A DNA stretch of 64,000 nt from Bombyx mori (GCF_030269925.1 NC_085126.1:1366501-1430500), one strand, 5' to 3'. Numbered from the stretch's first letter, positions 11,703 through 20,786 are shown. The notes: generated by a model not told the origin, from the letters alone. Made by a program: numbers and translations.

Positions 11703-12090
11703 TTTTTTTTCTCCTACCAATGCTGATAGCCTTGGCAGGCTATTTCAGCTTCCCCTTGACGTGTGACTCAAACCGGAGAGTTGCTAACACTGACCCTAGC
11801 AAGAGCAGTGCTTCGAAGAATCTACCACTGGATCGGAAACGCGACCAACTGAAAAGATCCGGTGAGAAACTCAGTGGGCTGCGTCTATAGGTTGATTTCT
11901 TCTTCGAGTTCTTCATCGCAAGCGACGGGTTCAGGACGGTAACCGGTGCTTGAAGTACCTAAAAGCACTGTTAATGGATCGGGAAGATCCGTAATGACGT
12001 GCTTAGGGCGACGTCGACTGTTTACCATTCGGTCTACAAGATCGGGTAGGCCTTCGCATCGCTGCCGGCCGTTGCCACCGATGTCTGAAT
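11703..12090 (-). mobile_element. Jockey-clade LINE 3' end with ORF2 terminus
   Basis: Minus-strand copy starting from a poly-T (poly-A of the element) at 11703. It contains the 3'UTR and the last ~40 codons of ORF2, including the RRRPKHVITD peptide also found in the copies at 28800 and 39150. The CCACTGAG/CTCAGTGG hairpin is partly degraded here. Confidence 0.7.
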
Positions 12091-12139
12091 TGAGCCGAAA
12101 ACTTCACTTACCTTAAGTTTAAGTCTAAAAAACCTTAGT

Positions 12140-12250
12140 TACTCCTTATATCATCAGCTATCTATTAGTGAACGTCTCGTCAAAATCGGTCCAGTCGTTC
12201 CAGAGATTAGCCGGAACAAACAGACAGACAGACAAAAATTGTAAAAAATG
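12140..12250 (+). mobile_element. Probable non-LTR 3' end fragment
   Basis: GTCAAAATCGGTCCAGTCG ... AACAGACAGACAGAC followed by A-rich sequence is a tail type common to lepidopteran RTE-related repeats. Too short for a firm clade. Confidence 0.4.
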
Positions 12251-13118
12251 TTATTTTGGTGTATGTACCGTATATATATTTATATGCATGTGGTAAAAAG
12301 CGGTTATTTCAATATTACAAACAGACACTCCAATTTTATTTATGTGTATAATTCTCATGTTAAAATACAATCCAAATCACTTTTAAACGCGGTAAAAATG
12401 TACTCTTCTTTCCGAGCCGATCTGTGTGAATGCACGGTTATATTACATTTGTATTATAAATTTCATTATATGTGGTCAATTAATGCAAAACTTACAATTT
12501 AAGTTCTTCACATTATATTATTTACTTAATAAATATATATACTATATTATAAAATAATGTTCGGAACTTAATAAATATAATTTCTGACCCTCTGTATTAG
12601 GAACCGTCTACCGCAGTAATAGGCTCTGACCTCAATCATACCTCCGTATTAGGGAAAATCGACCCGGCTATTTAAAACATTTTTTAAAATAAGTAATTTC
12701 TAGAAAAGAAACATAGACTCAACAGTAATACGAAATTTAAATTCCATTTTTGACGATGAAAATTTTTTCCACCTTTAGAAATACTTACAAATGCTTATTT
12801 TTCTTTCTTACTTTCAAATTTTGCGAAATACCTCCGTAATAGGTGCTTTTACCTTAAAACTTCGATCGCAATAATGGATCTGTCATGACGAGTGGGTAGT
12901 TCCGACACGAATCGTTTTTAAGCCAATGACTACTGCTAGAGTTACATGGCACTAGTACAGTAAACCAGGACATGAGACTGTGAATTGTCGCTGAAATTTT
13001 AGAATCTACTCAATTCAATACCAATAACACTACACGTTCGATGACTTCGGGCTCCAGCAAGCAAGCAAACAAGAAAGCAAGCAAGTTTCCGTGGGGAAGA
13101 AAAATTGACACATCTGAA

Positions 13119-13790
13119 GTCGTCGTGACCTGTAAGATAAGACGTCCGGTGCGTTCGTGTCTGGTGATGCGGCGGTGTTCGGGTTCCGCTGGCGGATGCA
13201 GGTTTTTCCGGTGAAGTGCGTGCTTGTGCGTGCTTGACAAGTGTTCGCGGTTGGCTTCCTCAGTGTGGGAGTAACATCGTGTAGCCGGAGGTGAGACTTC
13301 CGCGGTCGCGGCCCACCCAGTCCGCGAGAACCCGGCAGATCGCCTCGACGGTACGGAGGCCGGCCGACGGGTCCGCCAAACGACGAGATCATGCCTCCAG
13401 CACGGACTGCCGATATTGGAGCCCCCGCGCTCCGGCTGCACTTGCGCTAGGGCGCGCCGCCTCGTAGGAGACTGTGAGGTATCATTGAATAACTCTGACT
13501 GCGATCGCGCGCTGCCGGCGCCGCAGCGCGGCGACGTTCTCGTGGGTAAGGACGTGGCACCAGACGGGTGCTCCGTATAGTGCCATCGACCGCACGGGTA
13601 CCATCACCCTGCCTATTTCTGCCGTGAAGCAGTGGTGTATTTCGGTCTGAAGGGTGGGGCAGCGGTTGTAACTATACTGAGACCTTAGAACTTCTATCTC
13701 AAGGTGTGTGGTGCGTTTATGCTGTGGATATCTATGGGTTCCAGTAACCACTTAACGCAAGGTGGGCTGTGAGCTCGTCCACACATTAAT
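13119..13790 (+). mobile_element. Bm1 SINE interrupted by R1-clade LINE piece
   Basis: A diverged, GC-rich Bm1 tRNA-like head (GTCGTCGTGACC, AAGATAAGACGTCCGGTG) runs from 13119 to about 13283. The Bm1 body resumes at 13591 (CGCACGGGTACCATCACC) and ends near 13790. The intervening ~308 bp are LINE sequence on the minus strand. It lies inside the LTR element. Confidence 0.7.
13284..13590 (-). pseudogene. R1-clade LINE RT C-terminal fragment
   Basis: The minus-strand translation gives SMALYGAPVW, then AALRRRQRAIAVRVI, a stop, and TVSYEAA. This is the end of the reverse transcriptase thumb region in R1-clade elements (family pattern ALYGAPVW ... AMAVRVIRGYRTVSYEAA). An in-frame stop and no other domains mean it is dead. 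It is a fragment sandwiched in Bm1. Confidence 0.65.
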
Positions 13791-13798
13791 ACGAAGAG

Positions 13799-14250
13799 CA
13801 TAATCAAACGAAATTAGATACGAAGTTTAAAGGGCCGTTTAAAGTAGTTGAAGTATTGGATGGTGTCGATTTAATTTTGACTCTCACACATTCGCTTAAG
13901 GCTCGAGCTGTTACTTGCCTCACAAAAATACAGCCTGCAAAACCTGAACAACCTCCTCATCCGTGGGCGCCCGGCTCTCGCCTGCAAGTCGGCTGTTACA
14001 TGTGCGGTGATGCGAGCCATGTAGCTTCTGGGTGTTCCATGCGCTACAAGAAGAAAAACGACACTGCTCCAGGTGCTGTGGCAGGTCCAACCAGAGACGT
14101 CAACGTGTGTTCCAGAGCTTCAGTGTGTTACAGATAAGTGGTTTTGGCTCCCCCTTTATGTTCCATTCAGGGTCAGACTGTAGTCTTATAAAACTAAGCC
14201 ATAGTAATTTATTCAATGGTAAGCGGTTTCATGAACAAGTCACCGTAGTC
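13799..14250 (+). pseudogene. Scrambled LTR-element gag/pol fragment (INT end, CCHC, PR)
   Basis: One open frame begins with a GPF-type integrase end (KFKGPFKVVEVLD, 13823-13861). It runs straight into a segment with a perfect CX2CX4HX4C zinc knuckle (CYMCGDASHVASGC, about 14000-14041), normally in gag nucleocapsid. A second frame at about 14130-14250 carries FHSGSDCSLIK, a retropepsin-like site in which the catalytic Asp of D-S/T-G is His. The order INT-NC-PR is not a natural gag-pol order, so this is a rearranged remnant. Confidence 0.55.
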
Positions 14251-14608
14251 ACCCTAGACACGTCCTTACGGATCCATCAGATCCAATAACTCTTGCATTA
14301 GATACCTTTAGGAGCAGGCTGAGGAACCCCAGTAATCGTACTCATCGAACTCGACAAAGAGGTCGACGTGCAACCTAACCCATGCATCAGCCCACTGAGT
14401 TTCTCGCCGGATCTTCTCAGTGGGTCGCGATTCCGATCCGGTAGTAGATTCATTCGCGAAGCAATTGCTCTTGAGTTGTTAGGTCTCCTGCGGAGACGCT
14501 CGGGCAGTTGTTAGCAAATCCCACCCCTCTTGGCTGAGCCTTTGCTCGCCCACCCGTCCTGGTGAAGCGGGAAAGGCCTCCGGACCACCAGTAATCTTTC
14601 AATCATCT
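14250..14608 (+). mobile_element. Jockey-clade LINE 3' tail
   Basis: Matches the last ORF2 codons and 3'UTR of the LINE at 38798-43977 (from CACCCTAGACACGTCC through TTCAATCAT) without a long poly-A. The CCCACTGAG/CTCAGTGGG hairpin is intact at about 14393-14426. Confidence 0.75.
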
Positions 14609-14612
14609 GCAG

Positions 14613-14852
14613 TTATGGAAAACGATAGGTATAAGTTGAGACATGTAAATGGTTCTAGTGTACAAAGTTTCCCATGAAAACTTACGCGAAGTACCTCGAG
14701 GCCCGTCAGGCCTACTAGAAATTTCTGAAAATTATAGTGACGATGACGTGACGGCGTACACAGATGGGTTAAGTAATCTTGTTCATGAAACTGATCTTAA
14801 TGATGACGACTCTATCACTGACAATAGAAGCGACATTTTTGTCCGCAAATAG
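14613..14852 (+). pseudogene. Integrase C-terminal end of the LTR element, frameshifted
   Basis: The first frame reads NDRYKLRHVNGSS and stops; the next frame continues SHENLREVPRGPSGLLEISE to a TAG at 14850. Together this looks like the end of a Ty3/gypsy integrase GPY/F module followed by an acidic tail (SDDDVTAY..NDDDSITD). A short indel near 14655 breaks it. The Jockey tail at 14250-14608 separates it from the KGPF half at 13823. Confidence 0.55.
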
Positions 14853-14887
14853 CGATACAGCAAACATAGTCTGCGGGTAGTGATACA

Positions 14888-15031
14888 ATGTCTGTAAGCT
14901 CAGGCACCTCAGGTGCAGGTGTTGGAAATGTAGAAAACGATGGTAGGTCTCGCACTATTTCTGAAGAAATTCCGTATAAATGTTCTGGTTTAAGAGATGT
15001 TTTAACAAACGCTACCGTACACGCAGATTAA
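14888..15031 (+). other. Small ORF at the pol/3' junction of the LTR element
   Basis: A 47-codon frame (MSVSSGTSGAGVGNVEND... ATVHAD) ends right at the first A-rich run. No family recognised. It could be a remnant of a further pol or env-position frame. Confidence 0.25.
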
Positions 15032-15060
15032 AAAAAAAAAAAGAGAATTGTATGTGGCTA

Positions 15061-15445
15061 GAGAGATGTTAATCCGGACTAGCAAAAAAAAAAAGAGAAA
15101 AAAAAAAGAAATTGTAAGTCATTGAAGGGTGTATCCGGTCCAATGACTTGGCTAAAGGGATGTTAATCCGGACTAGCAAAAAAAAAAAAAGAGAAAAAAA
15201 AATGTAGGTCGTTGAAGGGTGTATCCGGTCCAACGACTTGGCTAAAGGGATGTTGATCCGGACTAGCAAAGAATAAAAAAAAAAGAGAAAAAAAAAAAAG
15301 AGAAAAAAAAATGAGAAAAAAAGTGTGAAGTCATTGAAGGGTCTGTCCGGTCCAATGGCTTGGCTATAGGGATTTTCATCCGGACTAGCCACAACAATTA
15401 GCTACAGGGATTGCGATCCGGTCTAGCATTATCCGGTCCAGTTCG
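15061..15445 (+). repeat. Tandem hairpin/polypurine repeats
   Basis: Three imperfect ~95-110 bp units each hold a purine run (A with GAGA), a stem GTCATTG/CAATGAC around GAAGGGTGTATCCGGTC, and the phrase GATGTTAATCCGGACTAGC. Stem sites are 15118-15147, 15208-15237 and 15330-15359. In the second unit both arms change together (GTCGTTG/CAACGAC); the third has a U-G wobble. A fourth degenerate CCGG unit follows. The block lies between pol remnants and the 3' LTR. Confidence 0.8.
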
Positions 15446-15723
15446 AAAAACTGAAGGGATAACAATTCCGATTTAAGTTAAAAGGGACATACTTACATAC
15501 CTGAAGAGATTTAAATGAACTGGCTCAGGTATGTAAGCAGTCAGTATTTATAGCCAGTATAGGATTTTCTAAAGAATTATGCGAACCGAACCGTATTAGA
15601 TTGTTAATATCATAGACCACGTTTTAAGTTGCATCCATTAATGTCAGGATGAACGAATACGCTTATTGTCTACAGAACAACCATAAAAAGGCGCACGAGG
15701 ACGAGCGCATGTCAGTATGGCCG

Positions 15724-16085
15724 TGACGGCGTTAACAATATTTCTAATAAACATCACGTGCAACAGGCGTGACTCACACAAGCCGGGTGCGCCGGCCGTG
15801 TCGTTCCATTCGTGCAACAGAAGTGACTCATGAACCAGCTGCGCCGGCTAGTATAAAAAGGCGGTGCGTGCCTTGCAAGAAACATTCGTTGGACTGCGCT
15901 TGCCCGGTGCACTTACTATATCCTTGTTACGTTGTGTCATTCAGTGACTGTTGTACGTACTGGTTAAAGTTGGACAAGTGTTATAGTGAATTGTTAAGAT
16001 AACATATTGTTGATTAAATCAGGAATCGGAAGTGACATCGTTTTACTTGGTGTTCAACAAGATAATGTCTACCCTCAAGCTTACA
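15724..16085 (+). repeat. 3' LTR
   Basis: 362 bp, identical by eye to 9371-9732, including the TATA box. It is followed by the duplicated target CATA and then the remainder of the Helitron. Confidence 0.9.
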
Positions 16086-16289
16086 CATACTATATTTTAT
16101 TGTCAAACTTTTGTTCTTGACGTCTGTTGTCAAATTGAGATTAAATATTGTTTGTCTTTGTTAATATTTTTTATAGTGTAGTCTTGGCGAAATTTGTGAT
16201 TATAGAAGTATAAAATACAATCATAATAGTGTACAAACTTACAATTCCAATTAGTTATAGTCGAATTTCGACTACTGCGGGACCTCTAG

Positions 16290-16594
16290 TATATATTAAT
16301 ACGTGAAGCAAAAACTTTTTAGGTACCCCTTTTTACGCAAATTGCGCGGACGGAGGAGTGTGAAATATCCCAAACTTATAGAGTATATAGAGAGGAATGC
16401 AGAATGTTAATATTATTTTTAATTATGCATAATAAAATCAATAACAAAATTATTTTTTTACATTATATTATATTTATTACATTATACTTGAAGTTTGAAG
16501 GCTTGAAGTCCTCGTGGCCTAAAGGATAAGACGTCCGGTGCATTCGTATCTAGCAATCCACCAGTGTTCGAATCGACTACTGCGGTACCTCTAG
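16290..16594 (+). mobile_element. Helitron family A copy in tandem, with captured Bm1 head
   Basis: Begins TATATATTAATACGTGAAGC directly at the CTAG end of the previous Helitron, so two copies are head-to-tail with the leading TC lost or shared. Near its 3' end, 16504-16570 is the tRNA-like head of Bm1 (CTCGTGGCCTAAAGGATAAG ... GTTCGAAT). This joins within TCGAAT to the Helitron terminus CGACTACTGCGGTACCTCTAG. The hairpin's left arm has been replaced by SINE sequence. Confidence 0.75.
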
Positions 16595-16796
16595 TATAAA
16601 TAATTTGGAGATTGTTCGATTTTTGTGCTTCAAAATTGGTTTACGAATCGAAGGCGAAACTTTATCTTCAGTAGACTGATCCATTTGATGTTACCAATTT
16701 CGCTTGTAAATAATTTGTGGCTCACCAATTAACATTAATTAATATTTGATGACACACGATTTCGTCTGTGTTATAATTCAAAAGTAATGAAACACG
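16595..16796. other. AT-rich spacer
   Basis: No gene or recognisable repeat seen. Confidence 0.4.
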
Positions 16797-16904
16797 TTTT
16801 TTTTTATTGCCCTTTTAGGCAGACGAGCATACGGCCCACCTGATGATGAGTGGTTACCGTCGCCCATGTACTTCAGCAATGCCAGGGGCAGAGCCAAGCC
16901 GCTG
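16797..16904 (-). mobile_element. CR1-like LINE 3' tail
   Basis: Poly-T, then the reverse complement of the GCAGCGGCTTGGCTCTGCC ... GCCTAAAAGGGC end. The ~290 bp after it, up to the Bm1 at 17206, hold no recognisable gene. Confidence 0.8.
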
Positions 16905-17205
16905 TTTCGTGAGTGCTAGAGATGACTGTCATGGAGTCATTTGGCTCATTCTTTTCTTTTAATCAGGCGAAAAACAGATTCTCAGCTCTGACTAGACGCC
17001 AAACCCTCCGAACCGATTGGACCTCTAAGTCGGCAGGCTATCCAAAGCCCACTTAGGCGCTGCTGCAGACTCGTATCCTTGGTCTAAGCCGCTGGATCAG
17101 AGCCAGCCTGTATCACCTGATTGCTCTTTCACAACGACAAATAACCTTCTAGCGTTAAGACTTAAAACCCTTAAAACAATTTTGTGATCGATTCTTGAAA
17201 TGTGT

Positions 17206-17668
17206 GCAATTTTTTTTTTTATTTTTTTTTTTTTTTTATTGCTTAGATGGTTGGACGAGCTCACAGCCCACCTGGTGTTAAGTGGTTACTGGAGCCCATA
17301 GACATCTACAACGTAAATGCGCCACCCACCTTGAGATATAAGTTCTAACGTCTCAGTATAGTTACAACGGCTACCCCACCCTTCAAACCGAAACGCATTA
17401 CTGCTTCACGGCAGAAATAGGCAGGGTGGTGGTACCTACCCGTGCGGACTCACAATAGGTCCTACCACCAATGATTACGCAAATTATAATTTTGCGGGTT
17501 TGATTTTTATTACACGTTGTTATTCCTTCACCGTGGAAGTCAATCGTGAACATTTGTTAAGTACGTATTTCATTAGAAAAATTGGTACCCGCCTGCGGGA
17601 TTCGAACACCGGTGCATCGCAACAACGAATGCACCGGACGTCTTATCCTTTAGGCCACGACGACTTCA
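17206..17668 (-). mobile_element. Full-length Bm1 SINE with tRNA-like head
   Basis: On the minus strand the element starts GTCGTCGTGGCCTAAAGGAT and ends in a >25-nt poly-A. The head has pol III A-box (TGGCCTAAAGG) and B-box (GTGTTCGAATCCC) sequences, so it could carry an internal pol III promoter. It is a SINE head, not a tRNA gene. Confidence 0.9.
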
Positions 17669-17690
17669 CATCTGTTAAATACATGCATTT

Positions 17691-17813
17691 ACTGGTGGTA
17701 GAACCACTGGTGAGTAGTTGTGAGTCCGCGCGGGTAGGTACCACCAAGTAACCACTTAACACCAGGTAGGCTGTGAGCTCGTTCACCCATCTAAGCAATG
17801 AAATATAAAAAAG
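17691..17813 (+). mobile_element. Bm1 SINE with large internal deletion
   Basis: The Bm1 body from ACTGGTGGTAGAACC jumps from GGTACCACCA directly to AGTAACCACTTAACACC, deleting about 140 bp. It lies 23 bp from the inverted full-length copy. Confidence 0.75.
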
Positions 17814-18054
17814 TTCGATTTTGAATGGCCTAAACACGATACATAAAACTCGAATATTGAAAATATTATAACAAAACTAAAATAATAAATCTTTTCGTAA
17901 ATTACTTTTAATTATAATGAAAAAAACTTTTAAAACTGTATCCATTTTGCTGTGTGAAAATGAGAAAATAATCTAGAGTTTCCCTAGTGACACTCCGAAC
18001 CGGTAACAATATAGAAATGTCCATCCGTTTATCGATTTTTACCGAGAAAGGACA

Positions 18055-18282
18055 ATGGCTGATATCCGCGACAGCCTAATTTATGTTTCCTGTAAATATA
18101 GGATGGTGATTGAAAACACACGCGCATTTTATGAGCAGCAATTTGTTCAGACAGTCAAATGTGGACATTCCAAATTCCTTGTAATACGACCTAGTGTTTT
18201 CAGGCATGACATGATTATCATCGAAGAAATTAAATTTAAATTTTTGGATTATCCACGTATTGTTTCATTCAAAAATTTGTGT
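18055..18282 (+). other. Unrecognised open frame
   Basis: A frame from an ATG (MADIRDSLIYVSC...) runs into the CR1 tail at 18283. No motif, no splice match to the transporter, and AT-rich composition. Likely a chance ORF, though a decayed gene fragment cannot be excluded. Confidence 0.15.
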
Positions 18283-18393
18283 CTTTTTTATTGCCCTTGT
18301 AGGCTGACGAGCATACGGCCCACCTGATGGTAAGTGGTTATTGTCGCTCATGGACGTCAGCAATGTCAGGGGCAGAGCCAAGCCGTTGCATAC
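18283..18393 (-). mobile_element. CR1-like LINE 3' tail
   Basis: Reverse complement of the CR1-like terminus with a short poly-A (poly-T at 18284). Confidence 0.8.
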
Positions 18394-18408
18394 CGGTTGG
18401 CATTATTG

Positions 18409-18540
18409 GTGGTAAGACCTAATTCTAGCGCAATCATGTGTTTCGGTTTGTAATCTGGGAAAGCCGTTGAGACTCCGACCTCATGTCTCAAGATGGGTAG
18501 CGACGTACAACACGTGAGCCTTGACAACTCGTTCATCTAA
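18409..18540 (+). mobile_element. Diverged Bm1 SINE
   Basis: Degenerate Bm1 body (TGGTGGTAAGACCT ... GAGCC ... CTCGTTCATCTAA). Its 3' end is interrupted by the MITE at 18541. Confidence 0.55.
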
Positions 18541-19007
18541 AGCCTCCGTCAAACAGAACGCGTAATTAGCGCGCGTCAGAGCGCTAAACTGACTCCGCGC
18601 TGCGACGCAGAGACGTGTTGTACTACTGTGGTAACATACCGTCAAACAAAGCCCCAGCGCTATAAGTACGCAGCACTCTATCGCAGCGTTAGGACGCTTT
18701 GAGGTCAGGCGTTGTAATTTTTTACAAATTTTATTTTAGCGTCCGAGTGAATGTGTAATAAAATACTAGATAATGCCCGAAAAAATGATATAAATAGTAA
18801 GAAAATACCCATGCTTATACAATGCCACATCTGAATCACTCGATTTCTTAATACTTTTAAATTTTCACACTGCTATCGAAAGGCACTATGATTTGGCGAA
18901 TGCGTTGCGTCAAGGAGCGTTAGACTCATCTAGTCAATTGGTGTGACATGAAAAGAGCGCGACGTTAAGTACGCGGCGCTAAGTACGCGTTCTGTTTGAC
19001 GAAGGCT
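18541..19007. mobile_element. Harbinger-like MITE (467 bp, TAA TSD)
   Basis: Termini AGCCTCCGTCAAACAGAACG and, reversed, AGCCTTCGTCAAACAGAACG extend as inverted repeats to about 24 bp with one mismatch. The direct repeat TAA flanks it (18538-18540 and 19008-19010). A 3-bp T-A-A target duplication points to PIF/Harbinger. Subterminal GCGC/TACGCG motifs recur inside. There is no transposase. Confidence 0.8.
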
Positions 19008-19239
19008 TAAAATAACTATACAATTACAAAAATCATCTCGTTGCTTATTACATTGACTTCTATGCTATGAGATGTTGGTATATTTCTGTTTTATTTTTTC
19101 TCGTCTCACACGTATCTGAACCTATAGAATGGAGTTGATAGATGCCTCATTAGACTCGAACATCGTTTAATAAGTGAATAAAAGTTCACACCAATATCAG
19201 AGTTCCGCGAAGCGTATTCATACCTTCGCCTCATTTTTA

Positions 19240-19440
19240 GGCGATACAATTGCCTTATTCTTTGACCTTGGAGATTTTTTTATCTGACGCTGCCCCCCAT
19301 TATCTTCGAGAGAGCTCCCTCTGTCCCTCTCTTCCTAGATATTCATCCCAATTGGTGGTAGGGTCAGCTTTCCTTATTTTTCTCCTCCACTTCACTCTGT
19401 CGTGGACATCATCGTCAGTAACATTTCCTCTTCCTCTTGT
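19240..19440 (-). pseudogene. Possible LINE RT C-terminal scrap
   Basis: Minus-strand translation includes WRRKIRKADPTTNWDEYLGRE, loosely like the tail of LINE reverse transcriptases. No catalytic motif. Weak call. Confidence 0.3.
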
Positions 19441-19486
19441 CTGTCAGCATTACATTTTTTTTTTCTTAGACGGGTCCACGATCTCG

Positions 19487-19627
19487 AATTTCGCTACCCA
19501 TTATAAAAGACGAATTTGAAATCTCAATTTTATTGTATAACTCTGATCTACAATTCCAATCGGCGTCGTCTAAAAATAGGAAAGGTACCTACATATGCTA
19601 GCTCACACTACACTGTAGCAATAGTAG
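19487..19627 (-). repeat. Dispersed ~140-bp unit, copy 1
   Basis: Reverse complement of 30088-30229 with very high identity (e.g. GACGACGCCGATTGGAATTG in both). No ORF or Bm1/LINE feature recognised. It is bounded here by a poly-T/Bm1 junction on one side. Confidence 0.75.
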
Positions 19628-19637
19628 ATACAAAAAA

Positions 19638-19902
19638 TTTTTTTTTTTTTTTTTTTACTTTTTTTTTATTGCCTAGATGTGTGGACGGTCTCACAGCCCA
19701 TCTGGTTTTAAGTGATTACTGGAGCCCATATACATCCACAACGTAAATGCGCCACCCACCTTGAGATAAGTTCTAAGGTCTCAAGTATAGTTACAACGGG
19801 TGTCCCACCCTTCAAACCGAAACGCATTACTGCTTCACGGCAGAAATAGGCAGGGTGGTGATACCTACCCGCGCAGATTCACAAGAGGTCCTACCACCAG
19901 TA
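19638..19902 (-). mobile_element. Bm1 SINE, 5'-truncated
   Basis: Bm1 body on the minus strand with its poly-A seen as a long poly-T at 19638-19667. No head. Confidence 0.85.
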
Positions 19903-20334
19903 AGTCCAGTAGTCTCTCCATCTTGCACCTAGAAAACAGTAATGAGTATCTGGGCTGATTTCAATAAAACTTTCTGGTTTCACCTGTAAAAGTTTCACGA
20001 AGAAATTCCTTGGTGTGTCTTCATGTCGGGTTACTGCTCCGTTACAAAATGAATCTTATTTTCTTTGGCGCAATGTGCATTGCACATAACCTAGTCTGCT
20101 GCAGATTGCGGCAATGTGTCGTAAGCATTCTGCAATCCTTAAAACACTCCCGACCCTGCTCTATACACTATCTAGATTAAGTAAATCTAACACGTACTAC
20201 AGATGTCACGTAGATACGTCACGTTTTGATAGATGTTACCGACATGACACTTATTTTTAGAGACATGCGGAATTATTTTAAAATTCGTGTCCTATTTCGA
20301 CTGTAGCGAGAGCAGAGGACTTAATAATATATAC
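19903..20334. other. Unannotated spacer
   Basis: No ORF with features; no Bm1, LINE or Helitron segment recognised. Confidence 0.4.
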
Positions 20335-20786
20335 TTATATATATATATTAATACGTAAAGCAAAAACTTTGTAGGTACCCCTTTTTACGAAAATTAGACG
20401 CGGACGGAAGAATGTGAAATTTTCCAAACTTATATAGGTAGAATATATAGAGAAGGAGTGCATAATGTTATGCTTAAAAAATATATTAAATCAATAAATA
20501 AAAACATTACACACACTACCATGTATTTGACACAACGCATATATTTTATGTATATATATTATACTCTTTGTTTATTGTCAAACTTTTGTTAATGTTTGAA
20601 GTCTGTGGTGAAATTGAGAATAGATTAAATTACTGTTTGTCTTTAATATTATTTGTTTATCGTGTAGTCTTGACCAAATCTGTGATTATAGAAGTATAAT
20701 AGTCTTTGACAATAGAACCTTAATAATGTTCAAACTTATAATTTCAATTAATTATAGTCGAATTTCGATTACTGGGGGAACAATAG
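20335..20786 (+). mobile_element. Helitron family A, older copy
   Basis: ATATATTAATACGTAAAGC start and a decayed 3' end (AGTCGAATTTCGATTACTG ... AATAG). The hairpin has one mismatch and CTAG has become ATAG, so it is more diverged than the other copies. Confidence 0.7.

Larger units (their letters stand above)
10053..12854. mobile_element. TIR DNA transposon (TA target) with subterminal repeats
   Basis: The ends are AGGTAAAAGCTCCTAATACG and, reversed, AGGTAAAAGCACCTATTACG, near-perfect inverted repeats of about 25 bp. TA flanks both sides (10051-10052 and 12855-12856). The phrase CCTATTACGGTGGTA or close variants recurs at about 10066, 10091, 10465, 10497, 10888 and 10944. Inverted versions occur at about 12590, 12606, 12641 and 12832. 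There is no transposase frame, so it is non-autonomous. A Jockey tail (11703-12090) is nested inside. A TA target suggests Tc1/mariner-like transposition; the multi-site termini are less typical. Confidence 0.75.
9371..16085 (+). mobile_element. LTR retrotransposon, Ty3/gypsy-like remnants
   Basis: Two 362-bp direct terminal repeats, starting TG and ending CA, bound a 5,991-bp interior and are flanked by the 4-bp duplication CATA (9367-9370 and 16086-16089). The LTRs are identical by eye. The interior contains gag/pol scraps out of order: an integrase GPF-type end at 13799-13862, a CCHC knuckle and retropepsin-like fragment at 13980-14250, and a further integrase end at 14613-14852. It also carries a 2.8-kb TIR transposon, a Bm1/R1 chimera and Jockey tails. 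There is no reverse transcriptase, so it can only move in trans. No clean polypurine tract abuts the 3' LTR, which is odd. Confidence 0.85.
9155..16289 (+). mobile_element. Helitron family A, split by an LTR retrotransposon
   Basis: The 5' half (TCTATATATTAATACGTG ...) runs 9155-9370 and the 3' half runs 16086-16289, ending AGTCGAATTTCGACT, spacer, CTAG. The uninterrupted copy at 35659-36083 shows that GCATGCATACTATTTATTG spans the break, so the LTR element entered here and duplicated CATA. Flanks are A (9154) and T (16290), as expected for a Helitron. The two halves together are ~420 bp. Confidence 0.85.

Noticed and set aside
13010..13441. Two long overlapping minus-strand ORFs
   Set aside because: They overlap in different frames in GC-rich SINE/R1 chimera DNA and show no coherent protein apart from the R1 scrap.
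15069..15392. 107-codon minus-strand ORF
   Set aside because: Translation of tandem purine/hairpin repeats (Phe-rich); an artefact of the repeat.
15061..15445. CRISPR-like array
   Set aside because: Eukaryotic context; units are contiguous tandem repeats within an LTR element with no spacers.
17600..17666. tRNA gene
   Set aside because: The A/B-box sequence is the tRNA-like head of a full Bm1 SINE with body and poly-A, and the same head occurs at 46190-46259 and 49850-49909.
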